Part shown: positions 1 to 9,352 of the stretch, piece after piece
Numbering within the stretch: position 1 is the stretch's first letter
Layout: each line of letters opens with the position of its first letter
Origin: Streptomyces sp. NRRL WC-3626
GTDB lineage: Bacteria; Actinomycetota; Actinomycetes; Streptomycetales; Streptomycetaceae
DNA: 64,000 nucleotides
Reading direction: 5' to 3'
Assembly: GCF_000718785.1 (NCBI RefSeq)
Contig: NZ_JOCA01000006.1
Span: forward strand, 1-64,000
Made by a program: the position numbers and the translations under genes
The notes under the pieces: generated by a model
Database searches by the model: none
What the model was told of the DNA's origin: nothing
What the model saw: the letters and a program-made list of their open reading frames with translations, nothing else

Positions 1-8
1 GGGGTGAG

Positions 9-190
9 GGCTGGGCGGGGGGTGTTCGCGCGGTCCGGCGCTTGCGGGGTGCCGTCGCGCCCACCCGTGCGGCGGGGGTGGGCGGTGGCCCGGTGTTGCG
101 GTGGGGCGGGGGGTGTTCGCGCGGCCCGGCGCTTACGGGGTGCCGTCGCGCCCACCCGTGCCGCCCCAGCGGCACGACTGCCCGCGGATG
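9..190 (+). repeat. Two copies of an interspersed palindromic intergenic repeat
   Basis: Two degenerate copies (about 9-72 and 107-190) share a G-rich run, a segment reading GGGGTGCCGTCGCGCCCACC, and, in the second copy, the inverted repeat GTGCCGC-CCCA-GCGGCAC followed by ACTGCCCGCG. The same unit recurs near 16103-16196 and 21501-21590 (opposite orientation) and as a tandem pair at 61138-61337. All copies are intergenic or abut gene ends. No convincing coding sequence is seen in 1-219. Confidence 0.75.
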
Positions 191-219
191 GGCGCGGATG
201 GGCGCGGAGTGCGAGGGGG

Positions 220-999
220 CTAGATCAGGTCGACCAGGTCTGCGATCGAGTTGACCACCTTTGTCGGGCGGTACGGGTACTGGTCGATGTCTGCTTCGGT
301 GGTCAGGCCGGTCAGGACCAGGAACGTTTCCATTCCCGCCTCCAGGCCGGCCAGGACGTCCGTGTCCATGCGGTCGCCGATCATGGCGCTGGACTCGGAG
401 TGGGCGCCGATGACGTTCAGGCCCGTGCGCATCATCAGGGGGTTCGGCTTGCCGACGAAGTACGGGTCCTTGCCCGTGGCCTTCGTGATCAGGGCGGCGA
501 CGGAACCCGTCGCGGGCAGCGCGCCCTCGGGGGAGGGGCCGGTGTTGTCCGGGTTGGTGGCGATGAAGCGGGCGCCCGCGTTGATCAGGCGGATGGCCTT
601 CGTCAGCGCCTCGAACGAGTACGTACGCGTCTCACCGAGGATCACGAAATCGGGATCGGCGTCGGTCATGACGTAGCCCGCGTCGTGCAGGGCCGTCGTC
701 AGGCCGGCCTCGCCGATGACGTACGCGGTGCCACCGGGGTGCTGTGTGTCCAGGAACTTCGCCGTGGCCAGTGCGGACGTCCAGATGTTCTCGACCGGCA
801 CCTCGAGCCCGATCCGGTTGAGGCGTGCGTGCAGGTCACGGGCCGTGTAGATCGAGTTGTTCGTCAGGACCAGGAACGGCCGCCCCGAGTCGCGCAGCTT
901 CTTGATGAAGGCGTCGGCGCCGGGTACCGGGACACCTTCGTGCATCAGTACCCCGTCCATGTCGGTGAGCCAGGATTCGATGGGCTTGCGCTCAGTCAT
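220..999 (-). CDS. HAD-IIA family sugar-phosphatase (NagD-like)
   Basis: A 259-residue HAD-superfamily phosphohydrolase of the NagD type, which dephosphorylates small phosphorylated metabolites in the cytoplasm. Motif I is DxDGV (TDMDGVL, Asp13 and Asp15), motif II is LTNNS (about residue 46), motif III is the Lys of VGKPNP, and motif IV is GDRMDTD. All catalytic positions are present and the length is normal for the family. The start at 999 is chosen because CAGGAG lies about 8 nt upstream; an in-frame upstream extension has no such site. It is divergent from the sortase-like gene at 1135. The exact substrate cannot be told from sequence. Confidence 0.9.
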   Translation of the reverse strand: MTERKPIESWLTDMDGVLMHEGVPVPGADAFIKKLRDSGRPFLVLTNNSIYTARDLHARLNRIGLEVPVENIWTSALATAKFLDTQHPGGTAYVIGEAGLTTALHDAGYVMTDADPDFVILGETRTYSFEALTKAIRLINAGARFIATNPDNTGPSPEGALPATGSVAALITKATGKDPYFVGKPNPLMMRTGLNVIGAHSESSAMIGDRMDTDVLAGLEAGMETFLVLTGLTTEADIDQYPYRPTKVVNSIADLVDLI

Positions 1000-1111
1000 G
1001 GGTGCTGACTCCTGCCGTACGTGGGCCATGGGACGCCTCATGCTATGCAGTCACCCGTACGGAGTAACCCCCGCACCTGCGAGGATGCGGCGCCGGAGCA
1101 GCCGCGGGACG

Positions 1112-1127
1112 CTCCAGATGTCTGGAG
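1112..1127 (+). promoter_or_regulatory. Inverted repeat covering the ribosome binding site
   Basis: CTCCAGA-TG-TCTGGAG is a perfect 7-bp inverted repeat with a 2-nt centre. It ends inside the Shine-Dalgarno (CTGGAGG) of the gene that starts at 1135. It could be a protein operator; the 2-nt loop makes an RNA hairpin unlikely. The function is inferred only. Confidence 0.4.
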
Positions 1128-1134
1128 GTTCACG

Positions 1135-1746
1135 ATGGGTTCCCCCTTCAACACACTCCGTACCGGCATCCGGTCCGGCGTCGGACGTCTCCTCGCCGGT
1201 GTGGTCTGGGTGGTCCTGCTGCTCGGCCTGTGGCTGTGGGGCGGCGCGCGGGCCGACGTACCCGCCGGGCTGTCCGGTACCGCGACCGGCGACATGGCGG
1301 CGGCCGGACGGCCGCCCAAGGTCGAGCTGCCCCCCGCGCACGACCCGCTGCGCGCCGCCGTACCGCGGCGCCTCGGCATCCCCGCCCTCGACATCGACCT
1401 GCCGGTGACCGACGCCGAGCGCGCGAAGCCGGACACGGTCGCCTGGTTCGCGGACGGGGTGACACCGGGCGAGTCCGGCATCGCGCTGATGGTGGCACCC
1501 GTCGCCCTCCCGCGCATGGAGACCCTCCAGCCCGGCCGCACCCTCCGGGTGGAGCGCGCCGACGACCGGACCGCCGAGTTCACCGTCGAGGAGGTCCAGG
1601 TCGTCGCCCCCAGCGAACGGCCCGACGCGCAGCGGGCCCGCGCGTCACGTCGTGCCGAACTCCGGCTGATCGCCTGCGCCGACGACGCCTGCACGGGCGG
1701 CGTGCTCGTCTCGGCGTACCTCACCGGAGACGCCAGGACTCCCTGA
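1135..1746 (+). CDS. Class F sortase-like protein, probably inactive
   Basis: This 203-residue protein has an N-terminal membrane anchor (about residues 17-37) followed by a domain resembling class E/F sortases: the opening RRLGIPALDIDLPV is the usual strand near the start of that fold. Sortases need His, Cys and Arg. Here the segment where class F enzymes carry a GHVD-like motif reads ALMVAPVA, with no His. The TLxTC-like strand reads LRLIACADDAC, so a Cys remains. The final strand GVLVSAYLTG lacks the usual Arg. I therefore infer a degenerate, non-transpeptidase member exposed outside the membrane. The start at 1135 follows CTGGAGG. It could instead be an unrelated beta-barrel protein. Confidence 0.65.
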   Translation: MGSPFNTLRTGIRSGVGRLLAGVVWVVLLLGLWLWGGARADVPAGLSGTATGDMAAAGRPPKVELPPAHDPLRAAVPRRLGIPALDIDLPVTDAERAKPDTVAWFADGVTPGESGIALMVAPVALPRMETLQPGRTLRVERADDRTAEFTVEEVQVVAPSERPDAQRARASRRAELRLIACADDACTGGVLVSAYLTGDARTP

Positions 1747-2019
1747 TCCCCACCCCGCCGGAGTGACCCGGTGACCGCCGCGGGAGGCGGCGGTGCCCGG
1801 TGGCGCGCACGACTCCGGAGCGACAGCCGTGCCGCCAGCGGAGGTCGGACAACGTCAAGTTCCTTACCGGTCGCGGTCCGTGATCGTCGCAGGTTGCTCG
1901 GTGTCGGGCGCGCTGTGACAGCCTGCGGACAAGGTCCGGTCGGCCTCGTGGGCCTCGCGGGACGTATGTCAGGATTGGGGCTCGGAGCACATGGAACAAG
2001 TGCGCCCAAGGGGGGCTTG

Positions 2020-3021
2020 ATGTACGGCAACAAGGGGGTCGGGGCGTCCGCGGTGGTGCTGGGGGCGGCGCTGCTGATGACCGGGTGTTCGTCCTCGGAC
2101 GACAAGGGGAGCGGGGACGCGGGGGCGGGGATCACCCAACAGCCCAAGGGCGCCGACCCGTTCTGGGTCAACCCGGACGGCACCGCGGCACGGCAGGTCG
2201 TGGCACTGGAGGAGGACGGCAAGAAGTCGGAGGCCGACCACATCCGCCGGATCGCCGAGCAGCCCGTCGCCGAGTGGATCAGCCCGGAGAACCCGGAGGA
2301 GCAGGCCCGCGGTTTCACCGAGGGCGCGGAGGCGGCCGACCGCACCGCGCTGCTGGTGCTCTACAACATCCCGCACCGCGACTGCGACCAGTACTCGCGC
2401 GGCGGCGCCGCCGACGGCGACGCCTACCGCGACTTCGTGGACGGTGTCGCCAAGGGCATCGGGGACCGCGCGGCGACCGTCATCCTCGAACCCGACGCCG
2501 TACTGCACCTGGTGGACGGCTGCACGCCGGACGAGTTCCACGAGGAGCGCTACGACCTCCTCAAGGGCGCCATCGCCCAGCTGAAGGGCCTGAAGAACAC
2601 CAAGGTCTACCTGGACGCGGGCAACGCCGGCTGGGGCGAGCCCGACCAGATCCACGAGCCCCTCAAACGGGCCGGCATCGACCAGGCCGACGGCTTCTCG
2701 GTGAACGTCTCCAACTACTACTCCACCGACGACTCCATCGCCTACGGCAAGCGGCTCTCCGCCAGAATCGGCGACAAGCACTTCGTCATTGACACCAGCC
2801 GCAACGGCAACGGCCCCTACACCGACGGAAACCCCGACGAACGCTGGTGCAACCCGCCGGGCCGAGCCCTCGGCGAAACCCCGACCACGAAGACCGCCGA
2901 CCCCCTGGTCGACGCCTACCTGTGGGTGAAACGCCCAGGAGAATCGGACGGCGAATGCAAGGGCGGCCCCAAGGCGGGCGACTGGTGGCCCCAGTACGCC
3001 CTGAAGCTGGCGCAGGGGTAG
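2020..3021 (+). CDS. cslZ: GH6 endoglucanase lipoprotein of the tip-glycan locus
   Basis: A 333-residue secreted lipoprotein with glycoside hydrolase family 6 signatures. The N-terminus ends in a lipobox (LLMTGC, Cys about 21) followed by an acidic, Gly-rich linker. The GH6 motifs are VLYNIPHRDCDQYS (catalytic-region Asp of signature 1) and VILEPDAV (signature 2, catalytic acid Asp). GH6 enzymes cut beta-1,4-glucan by inversion. It converges on glxA-cslA, and in Streptomyces the endoglucanase beside those genes is called CslZ, thought to process the cellulose-like polymer at hyphal tips. The start is placed at 2020 after AAGGGGGGC. The symbol rests on synteny recalled from memory. Confidence 0.85.
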   Translation: MYGNKGVGASAVVLGAALLMTGCSSSDDKGSGDAGAGITQQPKGADPFWVNPDGTAARQVVALEEDGKKSEADHIRRIAEQPVAEWISPENPEEQARGFTEGAEAADRTALLVLYNIPHRDCDQYSRGGAADGDAYRDFVDGVAKGIGDRAATVILEPDAVLHLVDGCTPDEFHEERYDLLKGAIAQLKGLKNTKVYLDAGNAGWGEPDQIHEPLKRAGIDQADGFSVNVSNYYSTDDSIAYGKRLSARIGDKHFVIDTSRNGNGPYTDGNPDERWCNPPGRALGETPTTKTADPLVDAYLWVKRPGESDGECKGGPKAGDWWPQYALKLAQG

Positions 3022-3157
3022 AGGGGCCGGGTCAACTGCGCAGCGGGGGCCCGGGACCAACCCCCCAGGGGCGCGGGGCTGTGACAGGTGCGGCTACCGC
3101 CGCGCGGGCGCGACCAGCCACAGCGCGCCCGCGCCCGAACACCAACCCGCAAAAGGG

Positions 3158-5098
3158 CTACGGCACCCGCACCCACTGCGCCTTACTGGGCACCCCGGAA
3201 CCGTCGTTCACGAACAGCATGTACCACCCGGACTGAACCAGGTTCTTGTTCTTGGGCACCGTCACGGTGATCTCATCCCCCTCGGCCTCGAAGTCCAGCG
3301 CGATGGACCGTTGATCGACGTCCGTGACGTGAGTGGAAGCGCTGGGCCGGATCAACCGCACGCTCTCCACGGACGCCGCGTCCGCCGACGTGAACGTCGC
3401 CGACCCGCCCCGCTCGACGGTCTTGGGCCCACCGGACAACTCGGGCTGCTCGTTGTCCCCGTAGAGGTACGGCGGCGTGTAGATCTCGATCCGCTGCTCG
3501 AACTCCCCCGGCTTCGTGTTCGCCTTGTCCGCGTACAGCGAGTCGGAGCCGAAGAACATCAGGCGCCCGTCGGGCAGCAGGATCGACCCGGAGTGGTAGT
3601 TGCGGCCCACCAGTGGATCGGCGACCCGCTTGAACTCGTTCTTCTCCGTGTCGTAGATCCGCGCCTCGAGGATGTTGGAGTCACCGCGGCCGCGGTAGTC
3701 CTCGGAGCCGCCGGAGACGAGCACGTCGTCGTTGGGCAGGACCGAGGCCTGCGGATAGCGCGTGCCCTTGTCCATGGACGGCCCGTCGGTGAACTTCGGT
3801 TCGTCGGCCTTGAGATCGACGATCCGGGTCTTCTCGCTGGCCTTCTCGGACTCGCCGACCCCGCCCCCGCCGATCACCATGTACTTCTCGTCCTGCGCGG
3901 GCGGCAGCAGCACCGTGCCGGACGTCTCCATCAGGTCCGCGTCGCTCAGCCCGGGGACCTTGGTGAACCGGTTGGTCTCTACGTCCCAGACGCCCGGGTC
4001 GCGGCCCACGTCGTCCGGTCCGTAACCCGCGTTGGAACCCGAGTAGAAGACCTTGCCGTTCTGCATCAGGAACAGCGCCGGGTACGTCGGGAACTGGCGG
4101 ACCTTGTCGGTGTAGGTCCACTCCTTGGTCTCGGGGTCGTAGATCTCGTTCTTGCCCGGGACCAGCTGGCCGATGTCGTCGAGCCCGGAGACGCTGAGGA
4201 TCTTCCCGTCGCTCAGGGTGGTGAGCGTCGGGTACCAGCGGGCCTCGTTCATCGGGTCGACCTTGATGTACTTCTCGGCGACCGGGTCGAACTCGTAGGC
4301 GTCCCGGATGCCCTGGAAGTCCTTCTTGTCCAGGGCGAGTTTCTCCGCGATGCCGTACGTGTTGCGGCCGTCGGCGCCGGACAGGCCCTGCACCTTGTAG
4401 TTGTCCTGGGTGCCGGTCTCGTACTCGGCGCCCTCCTTCTGCGCCTCCACGTAGATACGGCCGACGCCCGCGCTGTTGCCGAGGTACTCGCCGCTGACCG
4501 GGTCGTACTCCTTCTCGGCGCGCGGTACGAGCACCGGGTCCTTCGAGACGAAGGTCTTGCCGTTCTCCTTGCCGGTGAATCTGGTGCCGGCCGGGAGCGT
4601 GATCGGCTTGTCCGGGTTCTCGTTGTGGACGAGCATCAGGCCGCCGGCCTTCTTCACGTCACCCTTGAGCTTCTCGTACCGCTTGGTGCCGCCCGCGATC
4701 AGCAGATTGCCGTTGGCGAGCTGCGTGTGCCCGGTGCAGAACAGGTCCGTGGGCGTCGGCACCTTCTTGATGGTCCCCTTGACCGGGTCCCAGATCCGGG
4801 TGTCGTACCTCTTCGCGTCGAAGTTGTCCTGGTTGTTGCCCGACCCGGCGACGAGCAGCACCTTGCCGGTGCGCAGCAGCGCCGCGTGAATGGTGTTCTG
4901 CCGGTACTCCTCGGGGAACTCGACGATCTCCCACTTGCCGTTCTCGGCCTTGTACTCCGGCTGGTCGATCTTGTACTGGTGATATTTCTCGGTGCTGAAG
5001 CGGTACAGCCACGGCCCGTTCATTCCGGCCAGCGCCAGCACCACCGCCGTGCCTATCGCGACCCGACGGGCTCGACGGCGGCCTGCACGGTCCTTCAT
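3158..5098 (-). CDS. glxA: Galactose-oxidase-like copper radical oxidase GlxA
   Basis: A 646-residue mono-copper radical oxidase with an N-terminal signal-anchor (residues 13-31), a seven-bladed kelch propeller and a C-terminal DUF1929/E-set domain. Cys121 (LFCTGHTQ) and Tyr289 (ARWYPTLTTLSDG, preceded by Trp288) match the Cys-Tyr redox cofactor region of Streptomyces GlxA; the copper-ligand region GRNYHSGSILLPDG is present. GlxA is membrane-tethered outside the cell, oxidises terminal groups of the glycan made by CslA, and is required for glycan deposition and aerial development. The start overlaps the cslA stop by ATGA, so the two are translationally coupled. Confidence 0.95.
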   Translation of the reverse strand: MKDRAGRRRARRVAIGTAVVLALAGMNGPWLYRFSTEKYHQYKIDQPEYKAENGKWEIVEFPEEYRQNTIHAALLRTGKVLLVAGSGNNQDNFDAKRYDTRIWDPVKGTIKKVPTPTDLFCTGHTQLANGNLLIAGGTKRYEKLKGDVKKAGGLMLVHNENPDKPITLPAGTRFTGKENGKTFVSKDPVLVPRAEKEYDPVSGEYLGNSAGVGRIYVEAQKEGAEYETGTQDNYKVQGLSGADGRNTYGIAEKLALDKKDFQGIRDAYEFDPVAEKYIKVDPMNEARWYPTLTTLSDGKILSVSGLDDIGQLVPGKNEIYDPETKEWTYTDKVRQFPTYPALFLMQNGKVFYSGSNAGYGPDDVGRDPGVWDVETNRFTKVPGLSDADLMETSGTVLLPPAQDEKYMVIGGGGVGESEKASEKTRIVDLKADEPKFTDGPSMDKGTRYPQASVLPNDDVLVSGGSEDYRGRGDSNILEARIYDTEKNEFKRVADPLVGRNYHSGSILLPDGRLMFFGSDSLYADKANTKPGEFEQRIEIYTPPYLYGDNEQPELSGGPKTVERGGSATFTSADAASVESVRLIRPSASTHVTDVDQRSIALDFEAEGDEITVTVPKNKNLVQSGWYMLFVNDGSGVPSKAQWVRVP

Positions 5099-7203
5099 TC
5101 CTTACGTCCCCCAAGTCCACCAAGGGCGATCTGCATGGTCTGGTCGTCTCCGGGGTTGCCGCCCCCGGGTCCGCCCGGGCCTTCGGGGCCCCCTGTTCCG
5201 CCCGGCGCGCCGGGCGAACCGGCCCACTGGGCGCGGTCCTGCGGCTGCCGCGGGGCGTACCGCTGCTGCGGCATCTGCGGCGGCAGCTGCTGTGTCCGGT
5301 CATCCTGTGCCGGCGGCTGCTGTGTCCGGTCGTCCTGCGGCGGCGGCTGCTGTGTCCGCGGTTCCCGTGCGGCGGCCGGCCGGCCGCCCGCGGCGTGGGC
5401 GCCGGTCTTCCTGCGGTCCTGCCGCATGCCGTGCCGCCAGGCGAACATCGGCGCGGCGGTGATGAGGAGCGCGAAGGTCGCCCAGATCACCATCGCCGGG
5501 TGCGAGTGCCCGTAGACGAAGCCCGCGGTGATCGAACCGGCGAAGATCAGAATGAAGTACCAGTGGTACCGGAAGGTGCCGAACCAGGTGTCGGGGCTGG
5601 CCGAGTCGCCCTTCGGGGTGACGACGAACTTGCTCTTCCTGCGCAGGACGGAGTCGATCAGCGCCTTCGCGTACAGCGGCGCCGACAGCGCGGACATCAC
5701 CATGCCGGCCACACCGCCGGAGCCCTCCGGCTCGTGCGGCGACACGTTGTGCCGCCGGTTCCAGACGTACAGGCCGATCTGCAGGGCGGAGGCGTTGCCG
5801 TAGAGCATCAGCCAGACCGCCGGGTCGATGTTCACACCCGAGGCGCCCAGACCCAGGAACAGCGCACAACTGACCGCCGCCAGGATCCAGTTCAGGGCCG
5901 ACATCGGGTAGAAGATGATCATCATGGTGTAGTTGAAGAGCTTGCTCGGCGGAAGCGAGTAGAAGCCCTTCCAGTACTGCCCGATGATCGTCTCGTACGT
6001 ACCGCGCGACCAGCGCATCTGCTGGGTGAAGAAGTCGGTCCAGGCGTTGGGGCCCTCACCGACGGCGAGTACGTCCGGGGTGTACACCGAGCGCCACTTC
6101 TTCCCCGTCTCCGGGTTCCTGTGGCGGTGCATCTCGAAGCCGGTCGCCATGTCCTCGGTGATCGAGTCGTACAGACCGCCGATCTGCTTGAGCGCCTTGA
6201 TGCGTACGGCGTTGGAGGTGCCCACGAACATCGGTGAGCCGTAGCGGTTGCCGGCCCGCTGGATCAGCGCGTGGAAGAGGAACTGCTGGGACTCGGCGGC
6301 CTTGGTGACGAAGTTGTCGTAATTGCCGTACACCTGGGGGCCGATGACGAAGCCGACGTCCGGGTCGCGGAAGAAGCCGAGCATCCGCTCCAGGTAGTTG
6401 GGCAGCGGCACATGGTCGGTGTCGACGGAGGCGAAGTAGTCGTAGCGGTCGCCGTGCGCGTCCAGCCAGGCGTTGTAGTTGCCGTGCTTGGTCTTCGCGC
6501 GGTGTGCGCCCTTCTTCTGGTTCCACTTCGCGACGCCCTTGCGGGAGAAGTGGTGCACACCGAGGCGGGCGCAGACCTGCTTCACCTCGGGGTCGTCGCC
6601 CTCGTCGAGCAGCCAGACGTGCATCAGGCCCCGGTGGCGGATCTTCACGGCCGCCTCCAGGGTCTTCGTCACCATCTCCAGCGGCTCCTTGCCGGGCACG
6701 AAGGAGGTGAGGAAGGCGACCCGGGTGCCGGTCTCCGGCACGACGGGGATGGGGTCGCGGGCGACCAGGGTGGCGTGCGCGTTCGACAGCACGTTCATAC
6801 AGCGGAAGAACTCGATCAGACCGATCGAGACGAGCATGACGATGTCGAGGGTCGGCAGCCACTCGAACTCGACGTAGTCCCGCTCGGTCCAGTGCGACGG
6901 CTGCAGCAGCCAGAACAGCAGCACCAGTGACAGCACCGGGGCGGCGGCCAGCATCAGCCCGATCCGGATACGGTGCGGCTCCTGCCCGATCAGCGAGCGG
7001 TACTGCACCGTGTACGGCTTGTTCGGATCGGGCTGGGTGAGGGGGCCCGAGAGCCGGCTGTAGTGCTCGTAGTCGTACTTCGGCAGCGCCGTCCTGATCC
7101 GGCGGAACGTCCCCGTGTTCCAGTTCCGGTGGCCTGGCACCCGGAGCTGGGTGGTCTGGGACGGGTCGTCGTCCCGCTGGGCGCCCGTCGGCGTCGACGT
7201 CAT
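5095..7203 (-). CDS. cslA: Cellulose synthase-like glycosyltransferase CslA
   Basis: A 702-residue family 2 processive glycosyltransferase embedded in the membrane. Membrane segments flank a cytoplasmic catalytic domain holding the metal-binding ASVDTDHVPL and the QxxRW motif (TQQMRWSRG). These residues mark polymerising synthases such as cellulose synthase; CslA makes a beta-glucan at hyphal tips. The C-terminal 70 residues are Pro/Gln/Gly-rich and contain a near-perfect triplicate of RTQQPPPQDD, probably disordered. The start at 7203 is chosen because GGGGGGA sits 7-8 nt upstream; an upstream in-frame start would run through that site. It heads a cslA-glxA operon. Confidence 0.95.
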   Translation of the reverse strand: MTSTPTGAQRDDDPSQTTQLRVPGHRNWNTGTFRRIRTALPKYDYEHYSRLSGPLTQPDPNKPYTVQYRSLIGQEPHRIRIGLMLAAAPVLSLVLLFWLLQPSHWTERDYVEFEWLPTLDIVMLVSIGLIEFFRCMNVLSNAHATLVARDPIPVVPETGTRVAFLTSFVPGKEPLEMVTKTLEAAVKIRHRGLMHVWLLDEGDDPEVKQVCARLGVHHFSRKGVAKWNQKKGAHRAKTKHGNYNAWLDAHGDRYDYFASVDTDHVPLPNYLERMLGFFRDPDVGFVIGPQVYGNYDNFVTKAAESQQFLFHALIQRAGNRYGSPMFVGTSNAVRIKALKQIGGLYDSITEDMATGFEMHRHRNPETGKKWRSVYTPDVLAVGEGPNAWTDFFTQQMRWSRGTYETIIGQYWKGFYSLPPSKLFNYTMMIIFYPMSALNWILAAVSCALFLGLGASGVNIDPAVWLMLYGNASALQIGLYVWNRRHNVSPHEPEGSGGVAGMVMSALSAPLYAKALIDSVLRRKSKFVVTPKGDSASPDTWFGTFRYHWYFILIFAGSITAGFVYGHSHPAMVIWATFALLITAAPMFAWRHGMRQDRRKTGAHAAGGRPAAAREPRTQQPPPQDDRTQQPPAQDDRTQQLPPQMPQQRYAPRQPQDRAQWAGSPGAPGGTGGPEGPGGPGGGNPGDDQTMQIALGGLGGRKE

Positions 7204-7669
7204 GAGTAATCCCCCCAACACACGGCGGCCACCGCGTGTTTCGTCGCTTCTTTAACGTGCGCTCGGCCCCCTCGACCGCCACAGACGTGTCAGTGGTCGA
7301 CCACAGTCACCACGCCACCCACACCTTATAGACACGGCGTGGCGCTGTTCCGGTTGCATGATGCCCGCCCCGGCACCGCCCCAGGAAAGCGGGACCCCCC
7401 CTCCCGCATCATCGGTAACCGGTTTCTTGCCCGCCAACCACCATGAAGACTCCGGAACTCGAAGAATCCGGGTCCTACGGTGCTCATCGTGGTCGCACGC
7501 TGCGAAACACGGTGTTGTCCGGGCATACGGGTCCATGGTGAACAGGGGCGGAGGTCGCTGGGGGCCGCTGGTGCATACGTGCGCCGAGGGCGTCGCGTTC
7601 ATCGGGGCGCGCGGCTCTCCGGCCGAAAACCGACGGGCCCCCCGCTTGCGCGAGGAGCCCGTCCGTCGG
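7204..7669. other. Intergenic region upstream of cslA, holding a tRNA terminator
   Basis: This 466-bp stretch separates the cslA start from a tRNA-Lys gene read the same way. I see no credible gene: short open frames here have atypical composition and no ribosome binding sites. At 7624-7669 a GC-rich hairpin (ACGGGC/GCCCGT) followed on the minus strand by CGGTTTT is a likely tRNA terminator. A cslA promoter must lie nearer 7210-7400, but no clear boxes are evident. Confidence 0.5.
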
Positions 7670-7743
7670 TGCGCCGCCAGGGACTCGAACCCCGGACCCG
7701 CTGATTAAGAGTCAGCTGCTCTAACCAACTGAGCTAGCGGCGC
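7670..7743 (-). tRNA. tRNA-Lys(CTT), copy 1
   Basis: A 74-nt cloverleaf with acceptor GCGCCGC/GCGGCGC, D arm GCTCAGTTGGTTAGAGC, anticodon loop CTCTTAA (anticodon CTT) and T arm CCGGGGTTCGAGTCCCTGG. No CCA is encoded. Identical copies occur at 11287-11360 and 26434-26507, all on the minus strand. Confidence 0.97.
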
Positions 7744-7949
7744 GCGCTGACGGCGTCACTCTACAGGACCCCGGAGGGTGCTTCCGGCCCCGGCCCGCCC
7801 GGCCGCCGTTCGGGCCACGAGTCCGGTGCGGGCCCGGTCCGGCGCCGTACATCATTCGGACCGTCAACATGCGTGCGCGCGGGACGGTTGTGAGAATGAC
7901 CTTCGTGCAGGCACGTGGTGAATTCGAGCGGGAGTGTGAGGGGAATCGC

Positions 7950-9263
7950 ATGGAGTCTCCGGTATTCGCGGAGATCGAACCGGCGGACGACTGCGACTGC
8001 CCCGGCTGCGCGCATTGGCGCGGCGTTCTGCCGCATTCCCGCACCGGCCGCTTCCCCGGCCATCCGGCCCGGCATCGGACGGCCGTCGTCCTGGCCGCCG
8101 TCACCTCGGCCGCGATCGGTGCCACCGCGGCCCCGGTGATCGCCGCACCGCATGCCGAGCAGCCCGCCGGTCCGGACGTTCTCGCAGGTGAGGAGCCCGG
8201 AACTCCGCAGGGGGTACGGGCTCCGCTGTACGGCCCCGGTGGCCAGGCGGGTCCGCCCGCGAGCCCGGAGCCGTCCGCGCGGGTGCCCGCGATCACCCGC
8301 GCGGAGATCATCGAGCGGGCCAAGAGCTGGGTCACCCGGAAGGTCCCGTACGGGGTGAGCTCGTACGGGGCCGACGGTTACCGGCAGGACTGTTCGGGTT
8401 ATGTCTCGATGGCCTGGCGGCTGCCCGGGAACGAATGGACGGGCAGCCTCGGCGCATACGCCGAGAGAATCACCAAGGACGAACTCCAGCCGGGTGACAT
8501 GCTGCTCCATCACAATGCGGCCGACCCGTACGGCGGATCGCATGTGGTCCTTTTCGGCGGCTGGGCGAACACCGCCCGATCGAAGTACGTCGCCTATGAA
8601 CAGACCGTTCCGCACACCCGCCGCAAGACGACTCCGTACGCCTACTGGAACAACTCCGCGCGCTATGTCCCGTACCGCTACAAGGGGGTGGGCGACGGTG
8701 CGGCCGGGGCGGGGGCTTTTGTCGCGACGGTCCGGATCCCGTTCCCCGGAGTGGCCTATTTCGGTCCCGGCGCGGACAACACCTACGTCGCCGAACTGGG
8801 CCGGATGCTCGCCGCCCGCGGCGCCGGACACCTCTACCCCGCCGCCCCCGGACCGCAGTGGACGGACGCCGACCGCAGGGCGACCCGGGCGTTCCAGGAG
8901 GCTCAGGGGTGGCGGGGCGCGGCGGCGGACGGGCTGCCGGGGCCGTTGACCTGGGAACTGCTCATGACCGGCGGAGGCAGGGACGTCCAAAGCGGAGGTT
9001 CCGCTTCCGCCCCGGACGGTGTGCCGGGCTATCCCGGACGGGCGCTGCTGCGCCCCGGCGCCGTCAACGACCATGTCACGCGGCTCGGGAGGCAACTGGT
9101 GCGAAAGGGGTTCGGCCGGTACTACACGAAGGGCCCCGGACCCCGCTGGACCGAGGCGGACCGCCGCAACGTGGAGGCCTTCCAGCGGGCCCAGGGCTGG
9201 CGCGGGGGAGCGGCGGACGGCTTCCCCGGACCGGAGACCTGGAGGCGGCTCTTCCTCACCTGA
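7950..9263 (+). CDS. Secreted NlpC/P60-like amidase/peptidase with two peptidoglycan-binding repeats
   Basis: The 437-residue product has an N-terminal Cys cluster (DCDCPGCAHWR), a hydrophobic segment (about residues 45-65) that may act as signal peptide or anchor, an Ala/Pro-rich linker, and an NlpC/P60-like domain with catalytic Cys in QDCSGYVSMAW and His in GGSHVVLFGGW. Two C-terminal repeats of about 75 residues end in RAFQEAQGWRG and EAFQRAQGWRG; these are peptidoglycan-binding motifs. It probably trims or binds cell wall outside the membrane. The start at 7950 follows GAGGGG; an extension to 7869 is open but has no ribosome binding site. The cytoplasmic-side Cys cluster is unusual. Confidence 0.8.
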   Translation: MESPVFAEIEPADDCDCPGCAHWRGVLPHSRTGRFPGHPARHRTAVVLAAVTSAAIGATAAPVIAAPHAEQPAGPDVLAGEEPGTPQGVRAPLYGPGGQAGPPASPEPSARVPAITRAEIIERAKSWVTRKVPYGVSSYGADGYRQDCSGYVSMAWRLPGNEWTGSLGAYAERITKDELQPGDMLLHHNAADPYGGSHVVLFGGWANTARSKYVAYEQTVPHTRRKTTPYAYWNNSARYVPYRYKGVGDGAAGAGAFVATVRIPFPGVAYFGPGADNTYVAELGRMLAARGAGHLYPAAPGPQWTDADRRATRAFQEAQGWRGAAADGLPGPLTWELLMTGGGRDVQSGGSASAPDGVPGYPGRALLRPGAVNDHVTRLGRQLVRKGFGRYYTKGPGPRWTEADRRNVEAFQRAQGWRGGAADGFPGPETWRRLFLT

Positions 9264-9352
9264 CCCACCCGGGCGTGCCGCGTCCCCCGACGCCCACGCC
9301 CTCCCGCGAAGTGACCGGTGTGACGCATCTGGCGCGGAGGCTGGAGGCACGC

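Noticed and set aside
7252..7602. Open frame upstream of cslA
   Set aside because: Amino-acid composition is atypical, there is no domain, and it sits in the cslA promoter region.
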